Shown: piece after piece, positions 1-9,618 of the stretch
Layout of the letters: every line of letters begins with the position of its first letter
Position numbering within the stretch: the first letter of the stretch is position 1
NCBI RefSeq assembly: GCF_039530225.1
Contig: NZ_BAAAOH010000001.1
Coordinates: 3,968,001 to 4,032,000 of the forward strand
Direction: 5' to 3'
Source: Microbacterium pumilum
GTDB taxonomy: Bacteria > Actinomycetota > Actinomycetes > Actinomycetales > Microbacteriaceae
Length of the DNA stretch: 64,000 nt
The notes under the pieces: generated by a model
What the model saw: the letters and a program-made list of their open reading frames with translations, nothing else
Databases searched by the model: none
Told to the model about the DNA's origin: nothing
Position numbers and translations under genes: made by a program

Positions 1-2
1 GA

Positions 3-1997
3 GCGGCCAAGTTCCTCATCGACCGACGCAACCCGATCGCGCCGTCGGCGAGGTTCGTGAACGGCAACTTCGTCCGAAACGGTGTCGTGCCCGACGAGGC
101 CAAGTTCCACTACCCGTTCGGCCGGGCGACGTTCCGCATCCCCGAGTCGCTCGACATCTTCAACGCCGTCACGTATTTCACCGTCGACAAGCGCTACATC
201 GCCGGCAGCGTGCGCACCTACCATCTCGACGGGGCGTCGGACCCGGTGTACGGCCTGCAGTTCTACCCGCAGGATCTGATCCGCGAGCACGCCGTGGTCG
301 AGGCGGTGACGACCATCCGCGCTCGGCTCGGCATCACCGACGCGCGCTTCGCATTCGTTCCGACCGGATCGCAGCAGACGACGGACACCGTGATGGATCA
401 GTTGGCCTCGCTGCAGGTCGAGGTGCTCCCGCTCGACCGGATCCTCGGCGCCATCCAGTACCTGCCGCTCAACCTCGGCGAGGCGTGGGGGTACCTCCGC
501 ATCTTCCCGGACGACACCGATGCGCTGACGGCCACCGACATCCCCGTCTTCGACGAGCTGCCGCTCGATCTCTCGGTCGTCGCCGGCGTTCTCACCCGCA
601 GCGTGCAGGACACCAACTCGCACGTGAACCTGAAGTCCAAGGAGCGGGGCACTCCGAACGCGGTGCTGCGCGACGCCGGGCCGGGCAATGAGCGCCTCGC
701 CCCGTTCGCCGATCGTCCAGTGCATCTCGTCGTCGGCAAGAACGACTTCACCATCGAGGCGACGACGCCCGAGGTCGTTGCGGCCAAGCTCGCCGAGCGC
801 ATGGGTCGTCCGCTGACGCGACTGCAGTGGACTCCCGAGACCGACCTGCGTTCCTTCGACGAGATCGCCATGGGCACGACGCCGCAGACGCGCGCGTTCG
901 CCGCACGGTACGGGTCGAAGGCCGCCAATCTCGGCTTCCTCGCTCATCGCGATGTGCTGGGCAGGGTGGGCGACGCGGGCAGCCCCAGCGCGCAGCGCGG
1001 CTACGATCTCGTACCGCGCGGTTTCGCGGTGCCACTGCAGGCCTATCAGGAATTCATCGAGCATCCGCCGAATGCCGACGTGCGGGAGCTGATCGATTCG
1101 TTCGTCGCCGCAGAACAGACGGGTGGGCTCTCTCCGCAGGAGCGCGGCCGGCGGGTCGACGACATCCAGTCTGGAATCATGGCCGCATCGTTCCCGCCGG
1201 GTGCGCTGGAACGCGTCCGCGCCAAGATCGACGAGGTGATCCCGGGCGTGGAAAAGGTCAAGGTGCGATCGAGCGCGAATGCCGAGGACGTTCCGGACTT
1301 CGACGGGGCGGGACTGCACGACAGCTACGCGGCCGACACCACCAAGCGCGACCGTCCGATCGGACCGTGCATGGTGGAGGAGGACGACGGGGATGACGGG
1401 GAGGTCAAGCGCAAGGTCAAGCCGAAGTCGGTGGGCTGCGCGATCAAGGGCGTCTACGCGAGCCTCTGGAACAAGCGTGCGGTCGAGGAGCGCAGCTTCG
1501 CCCGCATCGACCAGGGCACGATCGCCATGGGGATCGCGATCGTCCCGGCGTACGACACGGGATCGGATGTCGCAGCCAACGCCGTGGTCGTCACGCGGGT
1601 GCTGAACACCGACGGCGTATACGGCTACTCCTTGTCGGTGCAGCAGGGGAACAATCTGGTGACCAATCCCGATCCCGCGACGTACTCCGAGGTCACGATC
1701 GCCGCCTTCATCTCGGACGACGAGCCGACGAGCCTCACCGTGACGAGGTTCGCGAAACCCGCCGCGGATGCGCCGGAGCGGACCGAGCCGGTCCTGTCCT
1801 CTGACCGGATGCTGGAGCTCGTCGACCTCGCCAGACGCGTTGAGCGCGCATACTGCCGCGCGACACCGGGCTACTACCCCGATTGCGACTTCTCGCCCGC
1901 CGCCAACGACAAGGCCACCGCACTGGACCTCGAGCTGAAGATCCTGGATGACGGCCACCTGGTCTACAAGCAGGTGCGGGAGTTCGGCGGGCGCTGA
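3..1997 (+). CDS. PEP/pyruvate-binding domain protein (PPDK N-terminal domain), 5' end outside window
   Basis: The frame is open to the left edge, and the residues before the GTG at 57 read as continuing protein, so the true start probably lies upstream. The C-terminal two thirds look like the ATP-grasp-type N-domain of pyruvate phosphate dikinase/PEP synthase: a KAANLGFL motif near residue 286 (counted from GTG 57), then VKVRSSANAEDVPDFDGAG near 402-420 matching the nucleotide-binding VRSS.AEDLP signature, then SLWNKRAVEER and AVVVTRVLN. The His-bearing swivel domain and the PEP-utilising barrel are absent, so a full PPDK/PPS reaction is not expected from this protein alone. An acidic/basic stretch (EEDDGDDGEVKRKVKPK) interrupts the domain. 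The N-terminal 250 residues are unrecognised. Substrate unknown. Confidence 0.75.
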   Translation, partial: AAKFLIDRRNPIAPSARFVNGNFVRNGVVPDEAKFHYPFGRATFRIPESLDIFNAVTYFTVDKRYIAGSVRTYHLDGASDPVYGLQFYPQDLIREHAVVEAVTTIRARLGITDARFAFVPTGSQQTTDTVMDQLASLQVEVLPLDRILGAIQYLPLNLGEAWGYLRIFPDDTDALTATDIPVFDELPLDLSVVAGVLTRSVQDTNSHVNLKSKERGTPNAVLRDAGPGNERLAPFADRPVHLVVGKNDFTIEATTPEVVAAKLAERMGRPLTRLQWTPETDLRSFDEIAMGTTPQTRAFAARYGSKAANLGFLAHRDVLGRVGDAGSPSAQRGYDLVPRGFAVPLQAYQEFIEHPPNADVRELIDSFVAAEQTGGLSPQERGRRVDDIQSGIMAASFPPGALERVRAKIDEVIPGVEKVKVRSSANAEDVPDFDGAGLHDSYAADTTKRDRPIGPCMVEEDDGDDGEVKRKVKPKSVGCAIKGVYASLWNKRAVEERSFARIDQGTIAMGIAIVPAYDTGSDVAANAVVVTRVLNTDGVYGYSLSVQQGNNLVTNPDPATYSEVTIAAFISDDEPTSLTVTRFAKPAADAPERTEPVLSSDRMLELVDLARRVERAYCRATPGYYPDCDFSPAANDKATALDLELKILDDGHLVYKQVREFGGR

Positions 1998-2017
1998 TCG
2001 AGCCCGGCGCAGTCCCC

Positions 2018-2044
2018 CAGGGGCATTGGGGGGCCAGCCCCCTG
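2018..2044 (+). terminator. G/C-rich hairpin after the PPDK-like gene
   Basis: CAGGGG at 2018-2023 pairs with CCCCTG at 2039-2044, with an alternative inner GGGGG/CCCCC stem. It lies 20 bases after the stop codon at 1997. There is no T-run, so it is only a possible intrinsic terminator. Confidence 0.35.
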
Positions 2045-2103
2045 TCCCGACGCCGACGCGGTTCGTAGGCTCGTTTCATCCCTCACAATCGCTGGAGGTC
2101 GTC

Positions 2104-2811
2104 ATGCATACTGTCCGTTTCGCCGTCGCACTCGTCGCCGTCGCACCTGTCCTTGCTCTCGCCGGCTGCATGCCGTTCGTCGCGACCGGCCCGATGACCT
2201 CGGAGGAGCGGGACATCGGCGCGGTGTCCACTGTCGTGCTCGACACCTCCGGTGACATCTCGATCTCGGAGGGAGCGCCGGCCCTGGTCATCCACGCGCC
2301 GCAGGATGCGCTCGATCGACTGACCTCGGACGTGGACGGCGACACACTGGTGCTCGGCACCACACCCGGCGCGAACCTGCGACTGGGCGAGGTGCGCTAC
2401 GTCCTCACCGTTCCGGATCTCGAGGCCATCGAGCTGAACGGTTCCGGCGACATCGACGCGACCGTGTCGTCCGCAGACTCGGTGCGACTGGATCTCGACG
2501 GCTCGGGCGACGTCGAGTGGACCGGACTCGATACCGGCAAGGTCGACATCGGCCTCTCGGGTTCGGGTGACGTCGAGCTGACGGGCGCGACGGGCGAGCT
2601 CGCCGTCGAACTGTCGGGCAGTGGCAACGTCGACGCCGACGAACTGCAGGCTCGGGATGCCGTCATCGCGATCGACGGGTCGGGCAACGTGGATGTCGCG
2701 GTGAGTGACACCCTCTCCGCCGAGATCTCCGGGAGCGGACGGGTGACGTACTCGGGAGATCCGTCGGTCGAATCCGACGTCTCGGGTTCGGGGGACGTCG
2801 TTCGCGACTGA
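2104..2811 (+). CDS. GIN-domain (DUF2807) lipoprotein
   Basis: A 235-residue protein begins with a lipoprotein signal peptide: a hydrophobic stretch followed by the lipobox LALAGC, so the mature protein should be lipid-anchored on the outer face of the membrane. The rest is a putative auto-transporter adhesin head GIN domain with recurring GSGD/GSGN turns (NGSGDID, DGSGDVE, SGSGDVE, SGSGNVD, DGSGNVD, SGSGRV), typical of a right-handed beta-helix. ATG 2104 is chosen over upstream in-frame starts because GGAGG lies at 2094-2098, the signal peptide begins there, and an earlier start would overlap the preceding gene. Ligand and function are unknown. It is convergent with the giant-gene operon. 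Confidence 0.85.
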   Translation: MHTVRFAVALVAVAPVLALAGCMPFVATGPMTSEERDIGAVSTVVLDTSGDISISEGAPALVIHAPQDALDRLTSDVDGDTLVLGTTPGANLRLGEVRYVLTVPDLEAIELNGSGDIDATVSSADSVRLDLDGSGDVEWTGLDTGKVDIGLSGSGDVELTGATGELAVELSGSGNVDADELQARDAVIAIDGSGNVDVAVSDTLSAEISGSGRVTYSGDPSVESDVSGSGDVVRD

Positions 2812-2832
2812 CACCCGCCGTCCGTCCGGGCG

Positions 2833-2847
2833 CCCGATCCGGTCGGG
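2833..2847. terminator. Small hairpin between convergent genes
   Basis: CCCGA (2833-2837) and TCGGG (2843-2847) form a 5-bp stem in the 37-bp gap between the stops of the lipoprotein gene (2811) and the giant-gene operon (2849). There is no T-run; weak evidence. Confidence 0.3.
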
Positions 2848-2848
2848 A

Positions 2849-5800
2849 TCAGCTCGGAATCAGCCCCCCGAGCAGCCCCATCAGGCTCGGCCCGGCGAGC
2901 CCATTCGGGTCGATCACGTCGGCCGTCTCGGGGATCACCGAGGGGTCGGCGGGGCCGGCGTAGACCGGGCTGCAACGGCCGAGCCCGCCCTGCAGCAGCA
3001 GGTCGCGCAGCAGGTCGAACGCCGACTCCGGCTCTGCGAGCCTGGTCCACAGTGCCGAGGTGTTCGCCGGGGTCGTCGCCGCCGCGACACCGAGCCGGGC
3101 CGCCAGGAGTGCCTGGCGCATTCGGGCGAGGGTGACGCCCGCGCCGCGATCGTTCAGCCTGCGGTCGGTCGCGGCCACGTCGCAGCCGCCGTCGAACGTC
3201 ATGCCGCGACGGCGCCAGTGCGAGGTGCCGATCATGGCATACGCATCGTCGACCAGGACGATCGTGGACCGCCCGACGGCGTCGCGGCCCGGGAACCCGA
3301 TGGGGTGGAATGCGGCCACCCGATCGCGGTCGGCGCTGATCAGGTCCTCCAGAGCCGTCTTGCGGTCGCGATACGCCGCCCGGACGAACGGCGGCTTTCC
3401 CGGTGCGAAATCGGGCTGCCGCGGGATGCAGATCATGACCTTGAGCAGCGGATTCGAGCTGAGCCGGGACTTGAGGAGAGCCGTAAGGTCGACCAGATTC
3501 TGATCCGGCGTCGCACCGCCCAGGTGCGCAGTGGTGAGGAACATCGGGGACTCGATCAGGACGTACTCCCGAGCCTCGTTGATCGCCCGCGCCAGCGACC
3601 ACATCGCGTCGCGCTGCCCTCGCCTGGCCGTCGCGATCTCTCGCTGGATCTCGTGGCGCAGCCTCGGCTCGTTGTCGAACCCGAACGTCAGCGAGCCGTC
3701 CGCAAGGCCGAGCGCGTCCTCGATGCTGTCGGCCAGCGCCTCGACCGTGTCGGTCTCGGACGGGACGGGAAGGAGGGAGAGCTCCGGCGAGTCGGTGATG
3801 GCCGAGATGGTCTCCAGCATCGCCCCTGCCAGATACGGCGCCGCCGCTGCGGGAGCCGGGTCGGCGGGGGGCTCGTCCCAGTTGTCCCCCGCGGTCTGCA
3901 TCAGCCACCCCAGCGCCGTGGCACTGGTCGGGACGATCGACTGGGACCGCTTCAGGGCGTGGAAGGCGAGGTCGTAGGCGAGCTGCCCGCTCACTCGCAC
4001 GCCCGAGATGTGCGCATCCGGACCGGCGGGGTTGCCCGGCGACCCCTGCTCCGGCGCAGTGGACCGCGTCTCCCATGTGTAGCGACCCCCCGAGAGCACG
4101 GCATCCCAGACGTACGGCTGGCCGGCGGTGAGCTGCGCGCCCAGCGCCAGAATTGTCTCGAACCGAGACTGCGAGGGCAGTCGCGGGCCGACGCGTGGCC
4201 AGGTGCCCTCATTCGAGAGCCATCGCACCCAGTCCGTGAAGTCCGCCGGAGCGGGGGTCGTCGGTGTGAGCTCGGGGATGCCGAACACCTTCGACGGCGC
4301 GATGGACGACCGGCCGTCCGCTGCGACGAGCGCCGCCACCGTCGGCGAAGCGGTGCCCCCGAAGGTCGCGGTGTTGTCGGTCCAGACCTGCGCGGCACCG
4401 ACCGGCAGTTCGACGGAGGACGCGATCCGCCTGCTGGTGTCTTGTGCGAGCAGCAGGATGTCGATGCTCAGCATCGGGCTGCCCGGAGTGTCGCCCTGCA
4501 CGAAGCCGAACGGATTGACCAGCAGCACCGAGGTCGCGCCGGCGGCCTGCACCACGGCAGACCCGCCGTTCCCGCGTACGAAGCTCGGGTCGGCGCCGAT
4601 CTCGCGGATGAGCTGGAAGGTGCGCGAGAACACCCGAACGAACGTCCCCACCGGGACCGAGCCCGCGGGAAGGGTCACGATGACATCCCACTGCGGCTGG
4701 CCCGCGGCGGGCACGCGCCAGTTGGCGGTCGGTGCGCTCGCCGCCGCCGTCGGGTCATAGGCGGCAACGGCCGCCGCGGCGCCGGCCGGAGCAGCCGGAG
4801 TGCCGGGGATCGCCGGCCAGTGCGCGGCCGAACCCGCGGTGGCGGGCAGGGCGAGGGTGGTGTCGATGGCCGGCGACACGATGAGGCCGATCCGGTCGGC
4901 CGCAGCCGGCCAGGCCGCGAGGGCGGCGCCCATCGCACCGAGTACGTCGTTGCCATCGAGCAGGAAGGCGAAGTTCGCGAGCGTCCGGCGGACCGCCGGC
5001 AGCGGAGCGTTCGCGGGCATGTCCGTCTCACCGGGCACATCGGCGTCGCCCGGTGCGAGGGAGCGGTTGCCGAGCACCTGCCAGTCGAGGTCCACCGCGA
5101 CCACCCGGAAGAACTGACGCGCCAAGGTCACCCCGGCCGGGACGGCCGGCGGCACCCACGTCACCGTGTCGAGGGTTCCACCGGGAGCCTGGCCCCACAG
5201 GATCGGAATGGGCGGCGGCGTCCCGCCACCGGCCGGTGCCGGGAGAGGCGGGTATCCCAGGTGCTCGCCTGCGGCCAGATCGGCGAGCCCGTTTTCTGCG
5301 ACCGGCCGAAGCACCGCCGGTGCGGCGTCGAGGACCTTCAGGGCGGTGTCCACGGCGGCCGGCCCGCTCCGGCGCGGACGATAGGCCCCGCCATGCGGGG
5401 TGACGACGTGCACCCTCGTCGCCACGGAGCCCGCCAGGGCGGCGATCGACCCGACCCCGCCCGCCCCGCTGACCGTGCCCGCCGAATAGGCCACCGGACT
5501 CAGAGCGTTGCGCCATGACAGCAGATCGGCGAAGAGGGCCGCCACCGCGATCGGGTCGATGATCAGCCCACGACGATCGTGGAACGACACGTCACCCGCG
5601 TCGGGCAGAGGCTCGCCGGCGCGGAACCAGCTCATCAGCGGCTGCGCGGGCGGAGTCGCGCCGTGGATCAGCATCGCCACCGGGATCGGGCGGTCCAGGG
5701 ACCCGAGTCGCGTGCGCACCAGCGCTTCGAGCCGGTGGATCGCCTCGGGATGAAGGGCCAGGATGCCGGCAGCCGCGGTGATCGGATCGCCGGACGGCCC

Positions 5801-6028
5801 GGAGTACCGCACCGGCGCGGCGACGACCTCGTAGATGCCGGTGAACGGCGCCACGGGGGTGCTGTCAAGGGTCAGCCGGAGCGTGGTCTCATCCGGCGCA
5901 CCCGGGGTCGCGGACTGCCACGTCATGGACAGCGCGGGCACGGTCACCCCGAGCACATCCAGGCCGTTCGCGTTGACCTGGTTCGTCACGTCGGCGGGGG
6001 TCAGCACCTGCTGGTTCACGATGGTCAT
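2849..6028 (-). CDS. Giant-operon protein 3: 1059-aa protein with degenerate phospholipase-D-like C-terminus
   Basis: Start ATG at 6028 overlaps the previous stop as ATGA, giving a 1059-residue soluble protein without signal peptide. The first ~750 residues are beta/Ala-rich with Pro-rich linkers and resemble nothing I know. Residues ~800-980 read as a PLD-like fold: REYVLIESPMFL (strand preceding the first half), LLKVMICIPRQPDF, and GRSTIVLVDDAYAMIGTSHWRRRGMTFDGGCDVA, which aligns with the second half-site of PLD enzymes (H.K....D...GSAN...R). The His and Lys of HxK are replaced by Arg and Thr, while D and the GTS/RR elements remain, so classical PLD chemistry is unlikely; a binding or scaffold role is inferred. 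It is last in a three-gene coupled operon. Confidence 0.75.
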   Translation of the reverse strand: MTIVNQQVLTPADVTNQVNANGLDVLGVTVPALSMTWQSATPGAPDETTLRLTLDSTPVAPFTGIYEVVAAPVRYSGPSGDPITAAAGILALHPEAIHRLEALVRTRLGSLDRPIPVAMLIHGATPPAQPLMSWFRAGEPLPDAGDVSFHDRRGLIIDPIAVAALFADLLSWRNALSPVAYSAGTVSGAGGVGSIAALAGSVATRVHVVTPHGGAYRPRRSGPAAVDTALKVLDAAPAVLRPVAENGLADLAAGEHLGYPPLPAPAGGGTPPPIPILWGQAPGGTLDTVTWVPPAVPAGVTLARQFFRVVAVDLDWQVLGNRSLAPGDADVPGETDMPANAPLPAVRRTLANFAFLLDGNDVLGAMGAALAAWPAAADRIGLIVSPAIDTTLALPATAGSAAHWPAIPGTPAAPAGAAAAVAAYDPTAAASAPTANWRVPAAGQPQWDVIVTLPAGSVPVGTFVRVFSRTFQLIREIGADPSFVRGNGGSAVVQAAGATSVLLVNPFGFVQGDTPGSPMLSIDILLLAQDTSRRIASSVELPVGAAQVWTDNTATFGGTASPTVAALVAADGRSSIAPSKVFGIPELTPTTPAPADFTDWVRWLSNEGTWPRVGPRLPSQSRFETILALGAQLTAGQPYVWDAVLSGGRYTWETRSTAPEQGSPGNPAGPDAHISGVRVSGQLAYDLAFHALKRSQSIVPTSATALGWLMQTAGDNWDEPPADPAPAAAAPYLAGAMLETISAITDSPELSLLPVPSETDTVEALADSIEDALGLADGSLTFGFDNEPRLRHEIQREIATARRGQRDAMWSLARAINEAREYVLIESPMFLTTAHLGGATPDQNLVDLTALLKSRLSSNPLLKVMICIPRQPDFAPGKPPFVRAAYRDRKTALEDLISADRDRVAAFHPIGFPGRDAVGRSTIVLVDDAYAMIGTSHWRRRGMTFDGGCDVAATDRRLNDRGAGVTLARMRQALLAARLGVAAATTPANTSALWTRLAEPESAFDLLRDLLLQGGLGRCSPVYAGPADPSVIPETADVIDPNGLAGPSLMGLLGGLIPS

Positions 6029-9000
6029 AGCAGCGGTCCGATCGTGCGGGTGAGAGTGGTGGTCGTGCCGTCGGGGGCGACCAGCTGGACAGTCGCCTTG
6101 CCGGCGGCGCGGAATCCGATGCCGATCGTGCGGGTCCGCGCGGCCCTTCTCGTAGCGGCGACCGGGATCGTCGGGGTCGGACTCGTGAACAGGGTCCTCG
6201 GCGGCCGGGGCGGCAGCGGGATGTCGCCCAGCGAGACGTCGACCGTCGCCGGCGCGGCGATGCCTCGCCGCTTCAGTGCCACCTTGAGGCGGTAATCTCC
6301 GGCGGTGGTCGAGTCGGGGACGGATGTCGCGAAGCTGAGCACCCACCCACCGGTGAGGGCGTCCACCTGCGGCGAGGTGATGTCCGGTGGCGTATCCGCC
6401 GGCACCGGCGGCACCTCGATCACCTTCTCGGTGATGCGGCCCAGCGGATCCGTGATGCGCACCCTCACCGCGATGCGGGCCGCGGCATCCGTCCGGCGCA
6501 CCAGGAGGTGCAGGGACGTGCTGCCCGCCGCCGTCTCGTCTCGCCACAGACCGGACGCGCCCGCCCCGGGCTGCGCGAGCGGAAGGGCGCTCAGGGCTGC
6601 CGATCCGGGGGTCAGTGCGACCTCGGTGACCGAACCGTCTGCGGCGATCAGCTGCGCGTCCGCAGCCAGCCTGTGCGGGCCGAGCACGGTGTCGGGCACC
6701 GGCGCCGTCGTGGTGAGGTCGATCCTCGTGAGTGCCGATCCGGGCGTCGGCAGGACTGCCACCGGCGACCCCAGATTCGGCGGTCCGGACGGCGGGACGA
6801 CGACGGATCGGGGCACGCTCGGCGCGGACCGGCCGGCGTACTGGCCCCGGGTCGGATCATCCGCGGACCAGGCGACGGCACGGTAGTACACCGGCTTCCA
6901 CGAGCCCTGGTCGACGGTGTCTGTGCCGCTGACCCTCAGGATCGGATGCCCGGCGCTCCCCGTGATCGTGTAGGCCGGGGTGGTGGTCGTGATCGTCTCG
7001 TGCGGGGGGCCCATGGTCTCCACTCGCGCTGCCGCGTCGGCCACCCTGGTGCGATAGAGGTCGATGCGCGAGATCATCGCTCCGTTGTCGCAGCCGACCC
7101 GCACCGTCGCGAAGTACGCCGCGGGGCTCACGGCCTGGTTGACGCCCTGGCCCACCTCCAACGACGGGGGCGGCGGCGTGACGACGACGGGAGCGGCGAA
7201 GCCGACGAACCGCTTGCCGCACAGCGGGTCAGCGGTCGTGGGCCACTCGGACTCCACGTTGCCGGCGCTGACCCCGATCACGAGGTAGCACTGGATCTCC
7301 TTGGTGCCGCGCGGCAGTTTCACCTGCACCGACGTCTCCGTGATCGGATCCTTGCTGGTGCGGGTCCACGGCCGGCGGTCCGGGTTGGCGCCGAAGGCGA
7401 CCTGCAGCGCCGTGAGCCGCTGAGTCAGGGTGTCGGACGCACGCTGCTCCGGCATCCCGTAATGCGCGCGCAAGGTCGCCTCCGAGGCGGTGTAGACCTG
7501 ATAGGCGACTGCCCCGCCCATCGCTCCCCACTCGAGCCGAGCATGATGCAGACCCTCGCCGTCCCGCATCGATGCCAGCGTGACGTTGTCGAAGCTCGTG
7601 CTCAGAACCGGTGGTCGCGGGTCGGCGGCCGAGAGCACGGTGACGGTGTTCCATTCGCTCGTCCGCTGCGGCGCGATGTGCTCCTGCCCGCGCGCCCACA
7701 GACCAAGCCCCCACCGTGCGGTCGAGGCGAAGTCGAGGGAGAACCCGGTGACAGTGACGCGATATCGACGGGTCGACCGATCCTGCAGCGGCACCGGCGA
7801 CGTGTGCTGGCCGTCCACGGTCAGGTGCACCGTGGACGCCGCCAGGCCGGCGCCCGGTGTGGCGGCGACGATCGCACCGAGCGGATCGAAGTGGAGGGTG
7901 AGCAGCGCCCCCTCCCCGCCCGCGATGAACGTGTCGGATGTCGGTGGCGTGAGGTTGGCAGGCGGATCGGATGCCTTCACCTGCGCATAGCGGCGAGCAA
8001 CGACCGTGATCGTGTGCGGGCTGCGACTCGTCCAGTTCCAGGTCAGGTCGAACTGCAGCGATGAGGGGACCGGCCCCTGCGGTGTCGGAACCCCGGGTCG
8101 CGGTGAATCGAGGCGCGCGGCCGTGAGGGTCACCCGGCTGACGGGCGGCTCGGCGACGTTGATGCCGGACTCGGACCACCCCGACCAGAGGCCGAAGATG
8201 TCCTGGTTCGCGACCGAATAGCGAAGAGAGTTCGGCGTGATCGTCGGATCGATCGGCCACGTCGTGTCGGCGAGGCTCCGCACCGCAGGGGTGTCGGCAT
8301 TGCGCGCGGCGCCGATGGGCTGCAGAGCGCTGTCGTCGACACGCCGATCGAGCAGCATCTCGGCGGGACGAACGGGGTTCGTCGCACGCCGCGCGTAGGC
8401 GTGGCTGCCGATGCCGAAGTCGATGAGCGGCGGCGGCTGATTCCACGTGATCGTGACCACGGGCCGATACGGTCCGTCGAGCGCGGCTGGGGATTGCACC
8501 CCGCTGCTCGTGGCCGCGAGGCCGCCGGGTGTGGGTGGCGGCAGCAGCAGTTGCGGCGACAGCACGAAGCAGGCCCGCTCGACCTTGTTGCCCACGTCGT
8601 CGAGGAAGGTGCCGGTGATCATGAAGTCGGGCGGGGTCGAGGGCACGAAGACGGCCGCGAGCGTGAAGTTGTCGCGAGCGGCCCACGGGTAGGCCGTTCC
8701 CAGTCCGAGGACGAGCGCTGCGAGCGGATCCGAGATGCCGCCGTAGACCAGGATGCGAAGCGGGTTGAACTTCGCATCCGCCGTCTGGGTGCCGGTCGGC
8801 ACCACCATCGGCCGCTGATACTCCCGCAGCATCTGGCCGCTCCCGAACGCCGAGCTGGCCATATCGGCGAAGTCCGGCAGCATCGCGTCGTTGAAGACCT
8901 TGATCATCGCGACGGGGTCGGCGAGCTCCCATGGTGTGATCGGGATGCCGGCGGCGATCTCGTCCTGCCACCCGTAGAAGGGCGCGCCTCGGCGGAATCG

Positions 9001-9618
9001 GTCGAGCGCGGCATCCGGTGGGGCGAGCAGGGGGTCCGACACCAGTCCCTGCGGGGCCGACAGGTCGGTGTGCGCGGCGGTGATCCCGGCGCTGGGCAGA
9101 CCGACGATCTCCACTTGACGCCAGTTCGGGTCGTCGGCCAGATCGACCGGCGCGGTGACGTCGTCGACGGTGATCGCCCCCGAGACGAGCAGACTCCGGA
9201 TCGCCGGGCCGGTGATCCTCACCTGGGTGGCTCCCGCGGGCACGGCCCGCATCGCGACCACGACCCCGCCGAGCGGCATGCTCGGATAGGCGATGACCAG
9301 GCCGGCTCCGCCGGCGGTGACCTGCAGGGTCAGGTCGTCGCAGGGCTCGGACAGAACGATCCCGAACGGAGTGCGGCTGAAACCCACCTTCCGGTCCGAC
9401 TTGCCCGGGGCCTTGGCCCACACGACGAACGGCTCGATCGGGTAGCCCAGCGCCGGGTCGAACCCCCAGCGCAGCTGGATGCTCCCCGCACCCGCCAGCT
9501 TGCGGCGCTCGGCGATGGAGGCTGCCGGATCTGCCTTGAGGTGCTGCCGCGAGACGGCCGTCCAGTCGATGATCCCGCCCTTTGCGGCGAAGACCTGAGG
9601 GTCTACGAGGTAGCTCAT
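6025..9618 (-). CDS. Giant-operon protein 2: 1197-aa multi-domain beta-sandwich (fibronectin-like) protein
   Basis: ATG 9618 overlaps the upstream stop (ATGA), and its own stop overlaps the next start, so translation of all three giant genes is probably coupled. There is no signal peptide or membrane segment. After an N-terminal ~350-residue region, several FnIII-like modules can be traced by alternating strands, Pro-rich linkers and W/Y landmarks: about residues 365-480 (VTITWNQPPP to GLWSGWSES), 500-640, 690-830 (LEWGAMGGAVAYQVY to GNVESEW) and 840-960 (ISRIDLYRTRV to PVYYRAVAWSAD). The C-terminus is another small beta-domain with an Arg-rich linker. FnIII modules usually mediate protein or glycan contacts. 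Function unknown; probably a structural partner of its operon mates. Confidence 0.75.
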   Translation of the reverse strand: MSYLVDPQVFAAKGGIIDWTAVSRQHLKADPAASIAERRKLAGAGSIQLRWGFDPALGYPIEPFVVWAKAPGKSDRKVGFSRTPFGIVLSEPCDDLTLQVTAGGAGLVIAYPSMPLGGVVVAMRAVPAGATQVRITGPAIRSLLVSGAITVDDVTAPVDLADDPNWRQVEIVGLPSAGITAAHTDLSAPQGLVSDPLLAPPDAALDRFRRGAPFYGWQDEIAAGIPITPWELADPVAMIKVFNDAMLPDFADMASSAFGSGQMLREYQRPMVVPTGTQTADAKFNPLRILVYGGISDPLAALVLGLGTAYPWAARDNFTLAAVFVPSTPPDFMITGTFLDDVGNKVERACFVLSPQLLLPPPTPGGLAATSSGVQSPAALDGPYRPVVTITWNQPPPLIDFGIGSHAYARRATNPVRPAEMLLDRRVDDSALQPIGAARNADTPAVRSLADTTWPIDPTITPNSLRYSVANQDIFGLWSGWSESGINVAEPPVSRVTLTAARLDSPRPGVPTPQGPVPSSLQFDLTWNWTSRSPHTITVVARRYAQVKASDPPANLTPPTSDTFIAGGEGALLTLHFDPLGAIVAATPGAGLAASTVHLTVDGQHTSPVPLQDRSTRRYRVTVTGFSLDFASTARWGLGLWARGQEHIAPQRTSEWNTVTVLSAADPRPPVLSTSFDNVTLASMRDGEGLHHARLEWGAMGGAVAYQVYTASEATLRAHYGMPEQRASDTLTQRLTALQVAFGANPDRRPWTRTSKDPITETSVQVKLPRGTKEIQCYLVIGVSAGNVESEWPTTADPLCGKRFVGFAAPVVVTPPPPSLEVGQGVNQAVSPAAYFATVRVGCDNGAMISRIDLYRTRVADAAARVETMGPPHETITTTTPAYTITGSAGHPILRVSGTDTVDQGSWKPVYYRAVAWSADDPTRGQYAGRSAPSVPRSVVVPPSGPPNLGSPVAVLPTPGSALTRIDLTTTAPVPDTVLGPHRLAADAQLIAADGSVTEVALTPGSAALSALPLAQPGAGASGLWRDETAAGSTSLHLLVRRTDAAARIAVRVRITDPLGRITEKVIEVPPVPADTPPDITSPQVDALTGGWVLSFATSVPDSTTAGDYRLKVALKRRGIAAPATVDVSLGDIPLPPRPPRTLFTSPTPTIPVAATRRAARTRTIGIGFRAAGKATVQLVAPDGTTTTLTRTIGPLL

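Noticed and set aside
3218..9400. Further long antisense frames across the two smaller giant genes
   Set aside because: Same Arg/Gly-rich composition, no ribosome sites, starts inside real genes.
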